This document shows, one piece after another, positions 29,978 to 38,665 of a DNA stretch of 64,000 nt. Source of the stretch: SPDF01 sp963699825. Its GTDB lineage: Bacteria; Gemmatimonadota; Gemmatimonadetes; Gemmatimonadales; GWC2-71-9. A program made the position numbers and the translations under genes. The notes beneath the pieces are model-generated. The model was not told the DNA's origin and did not search any database. It saw only the letters and a program-made list of their open reading frames with translations. Location of the stretch: assembly GCA_963699825.1 (NCBI GenBank), contig CAVOVI010000013.1, positions 372,001 through 436,000 on the forward strand, read 5' to 3'. Every line of letters begins with the position of its first letter. The stretch's first letter is position 1.

Positions 29978-32085
29978 TTCCGCTGCTGGCCTCCTCCCTC
30001 CTCCTCGCCGCCCCTCAACAGGGGGTTCAGTCGGTTGCGGCGGGAGATGACCTGGCGCCGGTCGTCCAGCGCATCGCGACGACGGTGCAGCTCGCGGCGC
30101 AGGAATACCGCATCGGAGTGTCCGGCGGGCGGGTCATTTCCGCCGCCGAGGTCGAGGAAGCCAACCTCTTTCTGGCTGAAGCACGCCGCACCGCCGAGCG
30201 ACTCCCCCCCGAGTCCTCGGCTTCGACCATCGGGACGATCGATCAGATGATCGGCATGGTCGATCGCACGGCGGACCCCGATTCACTCGCCATCGCAGCC
30301 CGTTCCATCACCAGTGGCCTTGCAGAGCGCTATCGCGTCGATGTCGACCAGGTCCCCGGTACGGCGCCCACCCTCGCACGCGGGGCGCAGATCTATCAGC
30401 AGGATTGTGCCAGCTGCCACGGCCTCACGGGGAGCGGTGATGGGCCGGCTGGGCTCGGCCTCATGCCGCCGCCCTCCGCCCTCCGGGATGGTGCGAGGCT
30501 GGTGAACACCTCCCCGCTCGACTTCTACCGTCGCATCACGATCGGCGTTTCGGGAACCGCGATGCCGGCATTCGAGACTCGCCTGAGCAATGCCGACCGC
30601 TGGGCCGCCGCGGCGTATGCCACACTGCTCAGGTACCCCGCCCCGTCCGGCGAGGTACCGGCGGGACTGCGGACCTTCAGCACGACGGCCAGGATGTCCG
30701 ATGTCCAGATTGCCGAGGAACTCGGTGCTCCGGTCGAGTCGGCCCTCCCCGTGATCGCTGCCGTCCGGAGCTTCCAGGGGCAGGGAGCCGGCGTGCGCGC
30801 GGAGGCGGTTCTCGCCGAAGTGAATCTCCGCCTCGACTCGGTCCTCACACTCGCCGCCGCGGGGCAGAGTGAAGCGGCCAGCGCCGAGGCGTTCGAGGCC
30901 TATCTGACCTTCGAACAGGTGGAGTCGGGGCTGCGCGCCATCGACCCGTCGCTGGCCGGACAGCTCGAAGCCGGGTTTGCGACGCTTCGCGGTCGCGCCG
31001 GGGGTGGCGCCACCTCCACTGAGCTGGATGTCCTGCATGCCGACCTGGTAACGGGGCTGGCCCGAGCGGAACGGATTCTCGGGACGCCGATGACGACGAC
31101 CGACCTCTTCGTGCAGTCGTTCGTGATCCTGCTGCGTGAAGGGCTGGAGGCGATCCTTCTCATCGGGGCGCTGATCGCCTTCCTGACGAAGACGGGCAAC
31201 GCCAGGCGCAAGCGCGACGTTCACATCGGCGTTGGTGCGGCGGTGGTCGTCAGCCTGCTCACCGCCGTCGCGTTCGAGACCATCTTCCGGTTTTCGCCGG
31301 CCAGCCAGGAGGTGCTCGAGGGTGTCACGATGCTGGTCGCCACGGCGGCGCTCTTCTATGTGAGCTACTGGCTGCTGTCGAAGATGGAAGTGGCGAAGTG
31401 GAATCGGTTCGTGAAGGGGAAGGTGCAGGACGCCCTCGTGTCGGGGTCGATGTTTGCGCTGCCGTCGGTGGCCTTCCTGGCGGTCTATCGCGAGGGCGTG
31501 GAGACGGTCCTGTTCTACAAGGCGCTGCTGTTGGCCGGGCCGGCGTCCGGCGCAGTCTGGCCAGTCGTCCTCGGCATCCTCGCCGCCTCGGTGGTCCTCG
31601 CCGTGGTCTATGTGCTCATCAACCGGTTCGGCGTCAAGTTGCCCCTGAAGCCGTTCTTCGGCATCACGAGCGCGTTCCTCTACTACATGGCGTTCGTGTT
31701 CCTGGGGAAGGGGATTGCGGAGCTGCAGGGTGGTGGGGTGGTACCGATCACGGTGGTCTCGTGGGCGCCGCAGATCGAACGACTGGGGATCTACCGGACG
31801 GTCGAATCGCTGACGGCACAGGGCATCCTGCTGCTGCTGTTCATCGGGGCGGTGGTCTGGACGTTCTTCCTCGAGCCCCGGCGTCTGCGGGTGACGCAGG
31901 CACTCGTACCCGAACCACTGCCGCCGGGACGTTCCGACCAGGCGGAGAGCGGACCGGTCAAGACCGGCCCTTCGATACCGTTCGAAGTGGATCTCCTGCG
32001 CTCGCTCGAGCGGATGGACGCCGATCTCGCGGAACTGCGCGCCGAGGTCGATCGCCTGAAGGCGAGACTGCACGCGCGGCGGTAG
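29968..32085 (+). CDS. Cytochrome c/FTR1-family iron permease
   Basis: The protein has about 705 residues. A signal-like segment (MILIPLLASSLLLAAPQ) precedes a periplasmic helical region and a class I cytochrome c domain with heme motif CASCH (C147, C150, H151) and probable distal ligand M199 (GTAMPAF). A second helical region leads to a seven-helix FTR1 domain with both REGxE iron-path motifs, REGLE at 390-394 and REGVE at 508-512. The C-terminus is a charged coiled coil (LERMDADLAELRAEVDRLKA). The heme domain probably accepts electrons during Fe(II) oxidation coupled to uptake. A Fur-box-like site covers the start codon, so iron repression is likely. No ribosome site is evident. Confidence 0.9.
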   Translation: MILIPLLASSLLLAAPQQGVQSVAAGDDLAPVVQRIATTVQLAAQEYRIGVSGGRVISAAEVEEANLFLAEARRTAERLPPESSASTIGTIDQMIGMVDRTADPDSLAIAARSITSGLAERYRVDVDQVPGTAPTLARGAQIYQQDCASCHGLTGSGDGPAGLGLMPPPSALRDGARLVNTSPLDFYRRITIGVSGTAMPAFETRLSNADRWAAAAYATLLRYPAPSGEVPAGLRTFSTTARMSDVQIAEELGAPVESALPVIAAVRSFQGQGAGVRAEAVLAEVNLRLDSVLTLAAAGQSEAASAEAFEAYLTFEQVESGLRAIDPSLAGQLEAGFATLRGRAGGGATSTELDVLHADLVTGLARAERILGTPMTTTDLFVQSFVILLREGLEAILLIGALIAFLTKTGNARRKRDVHIGVGAAVVVSLLTAVAFETIFRFSPASQEVLEGVTMLVATAALFYVSYWLLSKMEVAKWNRFVKGKVQDALVSGSMFALPSVAFLAVYREGVETVLFYKALLLAGPASGAVWPVVLGILAASVVLAVVYVLINRFGVKLPLKPFFGITSAFLYYMAFVFLGKGIAELQGGGVVPITVVSWAPQIERLGIYRTVESLTAQGILLLLFIGAVVWTFFLEPRRLRVTQALVPEPLPPGRSDQAESGPVKTGPSIPFEVDLLRSLERMDADLAELRAEVDRLKARLHARR

Positions 32086-32129
32086 TCGAGTGCTGTCGTC
32101 CAGCGGGGGCACGAATGACAGAACAGCAA

Positions 32130-32155
32130 ACGGCCCGCCGAATTCGGCGGGCCGT
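32130..32155. terminator. Perfect 26-bp palindrome, probable terminator
   Basis: Arms of 13 bp (ACGGCCCGCCGAA and its complement) pair with no spacer. It lies 45 bp after the iron permease stop. On the minus strand it is followed by TTTGCTGTTC, so it could end transcripts from either side. Confidence 0.6.
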
Positions 32156-32168
32156 CTGCGCTAGAGAG

Positions 32169-32240
32169 GTGGTAGATCGCCCCCTGAGTTATACGGAGAC
32201 GGGCAGATGTGCCCGCTCCAACCCTTCTTCGACCTACCAC
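32169..32240. ncRNA. Candidate structured RNA of unknown identity
   Basis: Outer arms GTGGTAGATCG (32169-32179) and CGACCTACCAC (32230-32240) enclose an inner hairpin built on CGGGCA/TGCCCG (about 32196-32216). On the minus strand the single outer mismatch becomes a G-U wobble, which favours an RNA read from that strand, followed by the palindromic hairpin at 32130-32155 and a TTT. On the plus strand the outer arm is followed by TTTTT, which would suit a terminator. It does not fold into a tRNA cloverleaf. Confidence 0.35.
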
Positions 32241-32365
32241 TTTTTCCAGGGGCAGTGGTCACCCCTTGCTGGACAACTTCTAAAGCACTCTCCGTGCCAC
32301 GTTGAACAAAACCGCAAGCCATTTGGCAGCAATGACTTGCGCGTCTGGGAGAGGAGCCAAAAAAC

Positions 32366-32400
32366 AGCCGAAACCGTCAAACAGTTTGACGATTTCGGCT
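32366..32400 (-). terminator. Intrinsic terminator of the thiG-lgt operon
   Basis: Two 17-nt arms (AGCCGAAACCGTCAAAC at 32366-32382, pairing with 32384-32400) match at 16 positions. On the minus strand the stem is followed by GTTTTTTGG. It lies about 50 bp past the lgt stop. Confidence 0.8.
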
Positions 32401-32448
32401 TTGACTGCCCAAGTGGTTTATCTGTCAACAGCTTAACGAGCTGTCAAT

Positions 32449-33291
32449 CTACTTGACGGTTTTGGCTGGTGTCATGGAAAGGTACTCCCCCGCCGGGGCT
32501 TCGCCTGCGCCCTTGAGGCGGGCGAAGACAATGGTACCGACCAGCACGATTGCCACGCTGGTCACCTGCGCCACGGTGAAGCCACCGAAGAACCTGTCGT
32601 CCTTGGCGCGCAGGATCTCGATGAAGAACCGCTCCACGCCGGCCATCATCAGGTAGACACCCAGCAGCGTCCCCGTCCCCCAGTCCCGTGAGCGGAGCTT
32701 CCACAGGACCATGAACGCCAGCAGCATCAGTCCCGTTTCGTAGAGCTGTGTCGGGTGGACGGCCAGGAGCGTCGAGGGGTCGAGTCCGGCCGGCACGGTG
32801 ACGCCGAATGCGGCGAGGTTACCGGCGGTCGAGGGGGGTAGACCCTCTGGAAACGAGACCGCCCATGGGAGGTTGGTCGGGCCGCCGTAGTCGTCCCCTA
32901 CCAGGAAGCAGCCGACGCGCCCGATGGCATAGGCGGCGGCCAGGGCGGGGGCGGTGATCTGCAGCGTCCACCGGGCCGGGACGCCGAGCCGCCATCCGTT
33001 GGCGAGGACGGCCACCACGCCGCCCAGGAACCCACCGTACCAGACCAGGCCACCGCGGGAGAAGAGGGCGCCGGGGTCCTGTGTCAGGGCCACGTACCAG
33101 AGCTTGGCTCCGAGGACGCCGCCGATGAGCGCCGCCATCACGATGTCGGAGGAGTAGTTCCGGTTCAGCCCTCGGCGCTCGAGCTCGAGCCCGATGAGCC
33201 ATCCGCCGACCAGGAAGCCGACCATCATCATGATCCCGTAGCCGGTGACCTCAATCGGGCCGAGATTGATGTTGAATGGGTAGACGGGCAT
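32449..33291 (-). CDS. lgt: Prolipoprotein diacylglyceryl transferase Lgt
   Basis: The protein has 280 residues and about seven membrane helices. The signature around residue 137 reads AIGRVGCFLVGDDYGGPT, a variant of the classic GRxGNFxNxE motif, and HPTQLYE follows. Lgt attaches diacylglycerol from phosphatidylglycerol to the lipobox cysteine of prelipoproteins, so it modifies lipoproteins such as the two predicted at 14347 and 46546. It is the last gene of the minus-strand run and is followed by a strong terminator. Confidence 0.93.
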   Translation of the reverse strand: MPVYPFNINLGPIEVTGYGIMMMVGFLVGGWLIGLELERRGLNRNYSSDIVMAALIGGVLGAKLWYVALTQDPGALFSRGGLVWYGGFLGGVVAVLANGWRLGVPARWTLQITAPALAAAYAIGRVGCFLVGDDYGGPTNLPWAVSFPEGLPPSTAGNLAAFGVTVPAGLDPSTLLAVHPTQLYETGLMLLAFMVLWKLRSRDWGTGTLLGVYLMMAGVERFFIEILRAKDDRFFGGFTVAQVTSVAIVLVGTIVFARLKGAGEAPAGEYLSMTPAKTVK

Positions 33292-33303
33292 CGAGACTCC
33301 GAT

Positions 33304-34344
33304 TCAGGCGGCTGAGGGAATGAGGCCAGGCAGAGGCAGGCTGTCGCTCGGTTCCAATCCGGGGCCGCTCCGTTCGCCGCGCGCCAGTCGCCAGGCGCCC
33401 GCGGCGGCGATCATGGCGGCATTGTCGGTATTGAGGCGCGGACTCGCGACAGACACACGCACCCGGGTGCCCAGTCGTTCCCGCAGCCGGTTGGCCAGCG
33501 CTCGATTGCACGCCACCCCTCCGCCGATCATCGCGAGGGGGTAGCCCAACTCCTCCGCCGCGGCGGCGGTCTTCTCGACCAGCACCTCGATCGCCGCGTC
33601 CTGGAACCCACGGGCGAGGTCCGCACGCTCGGCATCGAGGTCGGCGCTCTGCCGCACGGTGCGCAGCACCGCGGTCTTGAGGCCGCTGAACGAGAAGTTC
33701 CAGCGGTTGGGACCGTCCCCCTTCAGGTCGCGGAGCAGGGGGCGGGGAAAGACGAACTTCCCGGCCCTGCCGGTCGCGGCGAGCCGTTCGAGCGGAGCGC
33801 CGCCGGGATAGCCGAGGCCGAGGAGCGTGGCGACCTTGTCGAAGGCCTCGCCCGCCGCATCGTCGAGCGTCTGGCCGAGCAGGCGATACTCACCCCAGGC
33901 GGGGACATCGAGCAGGAGTGTGTGGCCGCCGCTGACGAGGAGCGCCACGAAGGGCGGGGCGAACTCCCGGTCCTCCAGCGCCGGCGCGAAGAGATGCCCC
34001 TCCATGTGGTGCACACCGATCAGTGGCTTCCCGGTGGACCAGGCGAGCGTCTTCCCGTACATCAGCCCCACCAGCAGTGCGCCGACCAGCCCCGGGCCGG
34101 CCGTCACGGCAATGGCGTCGATGTCGTCGAGGGTGGTGCCCGCCTCTCCCAGGGCCCGGTCCACCACGGGACCGACCGCGGTCAGGTGCGCGCGGCTCGC
34201 CAGTTCGGGCACCACACCGCCGAACACCTTGTGCACATCCTGCGAGAGGATCACGACGCTTTCCAGCATCGGGCGCCCCGCTTCGAGTCGGACGATCGCG
34301 GCGGAGGTTTCGTCGCAGGAGGACTCGATTCCGAGGACGCGCAT
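33304..34344 (-). CDS. tsaD: tRNA N6-threonylcarbamoyladenosine transferase TsaD
   Basis: The protein has 346 residues from the ATG at 34344 (MRVLGIESSCDETSAAI). The metal-binding HHMEGH, the ASKHA-fold LLVSGGHTLLL, and GGGVACNRALANRL are all present. TsaD transfers the threonylcarbamoyl group to A37 of ANN-decoding tRNAs. The start follows the thioredoxin stop by 8 bp. A longer open frame upstream belongs to part of resA. Confidence 0.95.
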   Translation of the reverse strand: MRVLGIESSCDETSAAIVRLEAGRPMLESVVILSQDVHKVFGGVVPELASRAHLTAVGPVVDRALGEAGTTLDDIDAIAVTAGPGLVGALLVGLMYGKTLAWSTGKPLIGVHHMEGHLFAPALEDREFAPPFVALLVSGGHTLLLDVPAWGEYRLLGQTLDDAAGEAFDKVATLLGLGYPGGAPLERLAATGRAGKFVFPRPLLRDLKGDGPNRWNFSFSGLKTAVLRTVRQSADLDAERADLARGFQDAAIEVLVEKTAAAAEELGYPLAMIGGGVACNRALANRLRERLGTRVRVSVASPRLNTDNAAMIAAAGAWRLARGERSGPGLEPSDSLPLPGLIPSAA

Positions 34345-34352
34345 CCCGCGGT

Positions 34353-34894
34353 TCAGCTCGACTGGTCGAGCAGCCGCTCGATCAATTCCCGGTTGATCTG
34401 GGAACTCCAGTCGTGCGCGCCGATGATCCGCTTGATGATCACGCCGTTCCGGTCGAGGAGGAAGCTCTCGGGCACCCCGGTGGTCTGGTAGATGCGCTGG
34501 ATCTCCCCGCTCTGGTCGAAGAGCAGGTCGAAGGTCACCCCCATGCTCCGCTCCGAACGCGATGACGCCCGCCGGGTCCCCGTCGTCGATGCTGACCGCC
34601 GCCACCTTGAACCCGCGCGGTGCGAGCTGCTTGTAGACGATCTCCATCGACGGCATCTCTTCGCGGCATGGTGCGCACCACGTCGCCCAGATGTTCACCA
34701 GCGTCACCTGGCCGGCGTATTTCTCCCGGAGGGAGACCGTGTCGCCGGTTGCGAGGTCCACGACGCGGAAGTCCGGGCGCCTTCTTGTTGACGGCGACGC
34801 CGTAGTTGTCAGGGCTGTTCTTCACGAGGGCCACTGCGCCCACGACCATTCCGACGACGATGGTGCCGACGACCCACCACTGCTTGGACATCAT
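34353..34894 (-). CDS. ResA/TlpA-type membrane-anchored thiol-disulfide oxidoreductase (two frame breaks)
   Basis: The N-terminus (MMSKQWWVVGTIVVGMVVGAV) is a single membrane anchor. The thioredoxin fold follows with VTLVNIWATWCAPCREEMP, whose WCAPC is the redox-active CxxC, and the cis-proline region GVPESFLLDRNG. The frame changes near 34775-34790 and 34545-34555, but the family pattern continues through both. Joined, it has about 180 residues. It probably reduces cytochrome c or other exported thiols in the periplasm; a heme-protein substrate would suit the cytochrome c-FTR1 gene nearby, but this is speculative. Confidence 0.88.
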
Positions 34895-34905
34895 GTCGCT
34901 CTTCC

Positions 34906-35571
34906 TCAGGCCCGTGCCTGGCACAGGCGATAGAGTTCACTGACGGCGCTGCCGATATCGGCGGCGCCGAAGACGGCGGTGCCCGCCACGAATGTATCCG
35001 CGCCCGCGGCGTGCACCTGCGCGATGGTCTTGGGTGTGATCCCGCCATCCACTTCGAGCCGGGCGCCTGACCGCCGCGCGTCGAGCAGTGCGCGCACGCG
35101 TCGGATCTTGTCGGTGGTGGCCGGGATGTACGATTGTCCGCCGAATCCCGGATTCACCGACATCACGAGCACCAGGTCAAGATCGGGAACAACCTCCTCG
35201 ATCAGCGCGAGCGGTGTTGACGGGTTGAGCGTCAAACCCGCGAGCATCCCGCGTTCCCGTACGGCGGCCAGGTGGCGCTGCACATGCACGGTGGCCTCGG
35301 GGTGGAAGGTGAAGACATTCGCGCCGGCCGCGGCGTACTCCTCGATGTACTGCTCCGGCCGCTCCACCATCAGATGGACGTCGATCGGACAGTCGGTGAT
35401 TCGGCGGATGGCCCTGATGATCGGCGCCCCGAAGGTGAGATTCGGGACGAAATGGCCATCCATCACATCCACGTGCATCCACTCGGCGCCGCCGGCGAGC
35501 GCCTCCTCGACCTGTTCGCGGAGGCGGGAAAGGTCGGCGCTCAGGACGCTCGGTGCGATGATCGGATTCAC
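34906..35571 (-). CDS. rpe: Ribulose-phosphate 3-epimerase
   Basis: The 221-residue TIM barrel has the family motifs APSVLSADLSRL, HVDVMDGHFVPNLTFG, DVHLMVERP, VMSVNPGFGGQ and VDGGITPKT, containing the metal-binding His/Asp residues. It interconverts ribulose 5-phosphate and xylulose 5-phosphate in the pentose phosphate pathway. Its ATG overlaps the stop of the PASTA protein (ATGA). Confidence 0.95.
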   Translation of the reverse strand: MNPIIAPSVLSADLSRLREQVEEALAGGAEWMHVDVMDGHFVPNLTFGAPIIRAIRRITDCPIDVHLMVERPEQYIEEYAAAGANVFTFHPEATVHVQRHLAAVRERGMLAGLTLNPSTPLALIEEVVPDLDLVLVMSVNPGFGGQSYIPATTDKIRRVRALLDARRSGARLEVDGGITPKTIAQVHAAGADTFVAGTAVFGAADIGSAVSELYRLCQARA

Positions 35572-36320
35572 GGTGTCCTCGCCAGGGTCAAGTCCACACG
35601 GCTCCGCCGGGGGAGTCGCACGCCGGGGGAGGGTCTCTGTGCCAGCACGACGCCGGGCTGCGCACCGGGCCGGTCCTCATACCTGACATACCCCATGCTG
35701 AGTCCCAGCGATTCCAGGCGGCCCGCCGCCTCCTCGCGGGTCAGGCCGCGAAGGGAGGGTACCTGAATATCGGCTGGGCCGCGGCTCACGACCAGCGTCA
35801 CGAATTCTCCCGGCCGTCGGACGACGCCGAGCCCGGGTCTGGTGGCCAGTACCGTCCCGGGAATGGTCAGGGAAGCCACCGAGTCCACCGGGCCGACCCG
35901 GAAGCCCGCCTCCCGGAGCACCGATGCCGCCAGGTCGAGATCGAGGTTCACGACGTCGGGGACGACCGACGATTCCGGGCCGGTACTCACCGTCAGGCGG
36001 ACAACGGCGGAGGCCGGGAGCCGCATTTCCGGCGGAGGATCCTGCCAGACCACGATCCCGCCAAGGGCAGTGGGATGCGGGATCTCCGCTTCCCGGCGCA
36101 CCCGGAACCCCGCCGCCTGGAGCGTCTCCTCCGCTGAGGCATAGGGCTGCCCCATCACGCTCGGCACCAGGTTCCCCTCGTCGGAGATCGGCGCGGGGAA
36201 GAGCACCACGGCCGCCAGCAGATAGCCGAGGAGCGAGGCGCCCGCGATGACGCCCAGCCAGACGAGGAATCGCCGGGTGACAATCGGATCAGACTCCGGC
36301 GTGAAGCGGCGAAATTTCAT
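35568..36320 (-). CDS. PASTA-domain membrane protein (no kinase domain)
   Basis: The protein has 250 residues: a short cytoplasmic stretch, one membrane helix (FLVWLGVIAGASLLGYLLAAV) and three PASTA repeats of about 65-70 residues (starting VPSVMGQPYASAEETLQ, VPDVVNLDLDLAASVLR, VPSLRGLTREEAAGRLE). PASTA repeats bind peptidoglycan fragments. There is no Ser/Thr kinase or penicillin-binding domain attached, so it may be an accessory cell-wall sensor. The start at 36320 (ATGA overlap with rsmB) is preferred to an in-frame codon at 36407. Confidence 0.88.
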   Translation of the reverse strand: MKFRRFTPESDPIVTRRFLVWLGVIAGASLLGYLLAAVVLFPAPISDEGNLVPSVMGQPYASAEETLQAAGFRVRREAEIPHPTALGGIVVWQDPPPEMRLPASAVVRLTVSTGPESSVVPDVVNLDLDLAASVLREAGFRVGPVDSVASLTIPGTVLATRPGLGVVRRPGEFVTLVVSRGPADIQVPSLRGLTREEAAGRLESLGLSMGYVRYEDRPGAQPGVVLAQRPSPGVRLPRRSRVDLTLARTP

Positions 36321-37624
36321 TGCGCCCGCCGCAGACGCGCCGCGTAGGCGCCGTCGGTACCGTGGCGCTGCGGCAGGAGAGTGAGGTCTCCCAGCTCCGA
36401 CAGGCATTCGTCGGGGACAGCACCGGAGGGTTCACGGTGAAAGTCGGGGTGTGATGCGAGGAAACGCGCCACCTGCTCCTCATTCTCTTCCGGTTCGAGG
36501 GAACACGTGGCGTAAACTAACAGCCCACCGGGTCGGACCGCCGCCGCGGCCCCCGCAAGGAGGGAGGCCTGCGTCGTCGCCAGTTCTCGCAACGCCTCCG
36601 CGGTGACCCGCAGCCGGGCGTCGGGGTGCCGAGCAAAGGTGCCGGTGCCGAGGCAGGGCGCGTCGAGCAGCACTCCATCGAGGGGCCGGGTCGGAGGAGC
36701 CCCCGCATCGGCGATGACGAGGTGCTCCCGCCCTGATCCGGCGCGCCGGAGGTTCTCGCCGAGGCGTGCCGTGCGCCGCCGACTCCGCTCCGCCGCCACC
36801 AGCACGCCGGCGTTGCGCCCCACGGCGATCGCTTTTCCGCCCGGTGCCGCGCAGGCATCGAGGACGCGTCCGTCGCGGGGGAAGTCTGCGAACCGTGCCA
36901 CCAGGGCCTGTGCGGCATCCTGGACGAAGAAGGCACCTTCATCATATCCGGGGAGCTCGCCGGGTCGGGTGGTGTCCACCACGAGCCCTGCGCCGAATGG
37001 GGCGGCCGAATTCGGGATCCCCGCGGCGTCGAGCCGTTCGCGCAGTGCCGTGAGGTCCTCACGCGCCGCCTGCAGCACCAGCGGTGGCCGCCCGTTGTTC
37101 CAGCGCAGCAGTGCTTCCGTTTCCGTGGCCCCGAAGCGTGCGACCCACCCGGCCACCAGCCATTCCGGATGGCTGTGCGCGCGCGCCAGGGCGGCCACGG
37201 GATCGCCGGAGGCGATGGCCGGTGCCGGCGTCGCCTCCCGGCCGAGGCGACGGAGCACCGCGTTCACGAAGCCGGCCGGGGCCTTGCCGGCGATTTCCCG
37301 GGCCAGGTCCACGGAGGTGCTGACCGCGGCGTGCGGTGGGATGCGGTCGAGGTGGAGGAGTTGGTACGCGCCGACTCGGAGGAGATCGCGGAGCGGCGGG
37401 GAAACGGAGTCCCAGCCGAGACGGATGAGCTGGGCGAGGCGGTCGTCAAGCGAGTCCTGCGCGCGGAGGACCCCGCCAGCCAGTTCGTGCGCGAGGCGGC
37501 GATCGGCATCGGAAAGCCCCTCGATGGCGTCGCCGAGGGCGGCGTCGAAGGGACGACCGTCACGAACCTCGCGGAGGATGGTGAGTGCGGCGCGGCGTGC
37601 ATCGACACCGACGGGCTGGTTCAG
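36317..37624 (-). CDS. rsmB: 16S rRNA (cytosine-967-C5)-methyltransferase RsmB, probable CTG start
   Basis: The protein has about 435 residues. The N-terminal NusB-like RNA-binding domain (RRAALTILREVRDGRPFDAAL) is followed by the methyltransferase with SAM motif VLDACAAPGGKAIAV, LLDAPCLGTGTFARHPD and the catalytic LVYATCSLEPEENE (TCS). No ATG, GTG or TTG is in frame near the expected N-terminus. A CTG at 37624 overlaps the thiG stop as CTGA, mirroring the ATGA/GTGA couplings nearby, and gives the expected length, so I take it as the start. Confidence 0.9.
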   Translation of the reverse strand: MNQPVGVDARRAALTILREVRDGRPFDAALGDAIEGLSDADRRLAHELAGGVLRAQDSLDDRLAQLIRLGWDSVSPPLRDLLRVGAYQLLHLDRIPPHAAVSTSVDLAREIAGKAPAGFVNAVLRRLGREATPAPAIASGDPVAALARAHSHPEWLVAGWVARFGATETEALLRWNNGRPPLVLQAAREDLTALRERLDAAGIPNSAAPFGAGLVVDTTRPGELPGYDEGAFFVQDAAQALVARFADFPRDGRVLDACAAPGGKAIAVGRNAGVLVAAERSRRRTARLGENLRRAGSGREHLVIADAGAPPTRPLDGVLLDAPCLGTGTFARHPDARLRVTAEALRELATTQASLLAGAAAAVRPGGLLVYATCSLEPEENEEQVARFLASHPDFHREPSGAVPDECLSELGDLTLLPQRHGTDGAYAARLRRAQ

Positions 37625-38430
37625 CGCAGCATCCCCTTGGTGGGGCTGGATGGGACGGCGGTCTCGCGACGTGGCATCCGGCCCGCTCTCCACGCGGCGC
37701 GTCCCGCCTCCACCGCGTGGCGCATCGCCCACGCCATCAGCACCGGTTCGGCTGCCTCGGCGAGCGCAGTGTTCATCAGGATCCCGTCGACACCCTGCTC
37801 CATGGTGAGGCAGGCGTCGCTGGCGGTCCCGACTCCCGCGTCCACGATGACAGGCACCTTGAGCCGACTCTTGATGGTGCGGATGGAATAGGGGTTCAAC
37901 AATCCCAGGCCGCTGCCGATCGGCGAAGCGAGTGGCATGACGGCCGCGCAACCCGCCTCTTCGAGGCGGAGGGCGGTGATCAGGTCGTCATTGGTGTAGG
38001 CGAGGACCTTGAATCCTTCCTTGACCAGCGTCCGGGTGGCGGCCAGGAGTCCCTCGGTATCCGGAAGGAGCGTTTCCTTGTCGCCGATCACCTCGAGTTT
38101 GATGAACTCGTTGAACCCCGCCTCGCGCGCCAGCCGCGCGTACCGCACCGCCTCATCGGCGGTGTAGCAGCCGGCGGTGTTGGCCAGGAGGAAGTAGCGG
38201 TCGGTCGGGAGGTGGTACAGGACGCCCTGCTCCTTGGTGCGGTCGAGGTCCACACGCCGCACGGCGACGGTCACGACATCGGCGCCGGACGCCTCGATGG
38301 CCTGGGCCATCTGGAGGTTATCACGGTACTTGCCGGTACCGACGAGGAGGCGGGAGCGGAACGGCTGGCCGCCGATTTCGAGGGGCGTGTCTGGCGTGTC
38401 GCCGGGCGGGGTCGGGAAGGTGTCAGTCAT
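37621..38430 (-). CDS. thiG: Thiazole synthase ThiG
   Basis: The 269-residue barrel enzyme opens LEIGGQPFRSRLLVGTGKY, and its Schiff-base lysine lies in FIKLEVIGD. The phosphate site is VIVDAGVGTASDA. It condenses deoxyxylulose phosphate, dehydroglycine and the ThiS thiocarboxylate to make thiamine thiazole. It sits 25 bp after thiS. The box TATCTT ends seven nt before the ATG and no Shine-Dalgarno is present, so it may also head its own leaderless transcript covering thiG to lgt. Confidence 0.95.
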   Translation of the reverse strand: MTDTFPTPPGDTPDTPLEIGGQPFRSRLLVGTGKYRDNLQMAQAIEASGADVVTVAVRRVDLDRTKEQGVLYHLPTDRYFLLANTAGCYTADEAVRYARLAREAGFNEFIKLEVIGDKETLLPDTEGLLAATRTLVKEGFKVLAYTNDDLITALRLEEAGCAAVMPLASPIGSGLGLLNPYSIRTIKSRLKVPVIVDAGVGTASDACLTMEQGVDGILMNTALAEAAEPVLMAWAMRHAVEAGRAAWRAGRMPRRETAVPSSPTKGMLR

Positions 38431-38437
38431 GCGGGGA

Positions 38438-38443
38438 AAGATA
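38438..38443 (-). promoter_or_regulatory. Possible leaderless -10 box of thiG
   Basis: TATCTT on the minus strand ends seven nt before the thiG ATG. A good -35 match is not visible, so this rests on the spacing shared with other genes in the window. Confidence 0.3.
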
Positions 38444-38455
38444 ATGGCGTGGCGG

Positions 38456-38665
38456 CTACCCGCCTCCCACGAAATGGACCAGCTCGATCACGTCACCCTC
38501 GGCGACCGCGGTGTCGGCCAGGCTGGGTCGGCGGACGATGACGCGGTTCTGTTCGACCACCACCGCGCGCGGGTCCAGCTCCAGATGCTCGAGGAGGCCC
38601 GCCAGAGTCAGTGGCGCCGGGACGGTGCGCGGGTCGCCGTTCAACGTGATGGTGAGTTCCGTCAT
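38456..38665 (-). CDS. thiS: Sulfur carrier protein ThiS
   Basis: The protein has 69 residues of ubiquitin-like fold, starting MTELTITLNGDPR and ending HFVGGG. The terminal Gly-Gly is adenylated by ThiF and converted to the thiocarboxylate used by ThiG. No thiF or thiO lies in the window. Its ATG overlaps the thiE stop (ATGA). Confidence 0.92.
   Translation of the reverse strand: MTELTITLNGDPRTVPAPLTLAGLLEHLELDPRAVVVEQNRVIVRRPSLADTAVAEGDVIELVHFVGGG

Larger units (their letters stand above)
32086..32448. other. Structured non-coding gap between convergent operons
   Basis: This 363-bp gap separates the plus-strand iron permease and the minus-strand lgt operon. It is richer in A and T than the genes and has no credible ORF. 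In order it holds a 26-bp perfect palindrome (32130-32155), a branched inverted repeat (32169-32240), about 120 bp without clear structure, and a 35-bp inverted repeat with a T-run that fits a terminator for lgt (32366-32400). Confidence 0.7.

Noticed and set aside
32169..32240. tRNA gene
   Set aside because: The ends pair over 11 bp, but there is no T-arm, D-arm or anticodon stem in either strand.
38431..38455. TPP riboswitch before thiG
   Set aside because: Only 25 bp separate thiS and thiG, far too little, and no THI-box motif is seen before thiE either.
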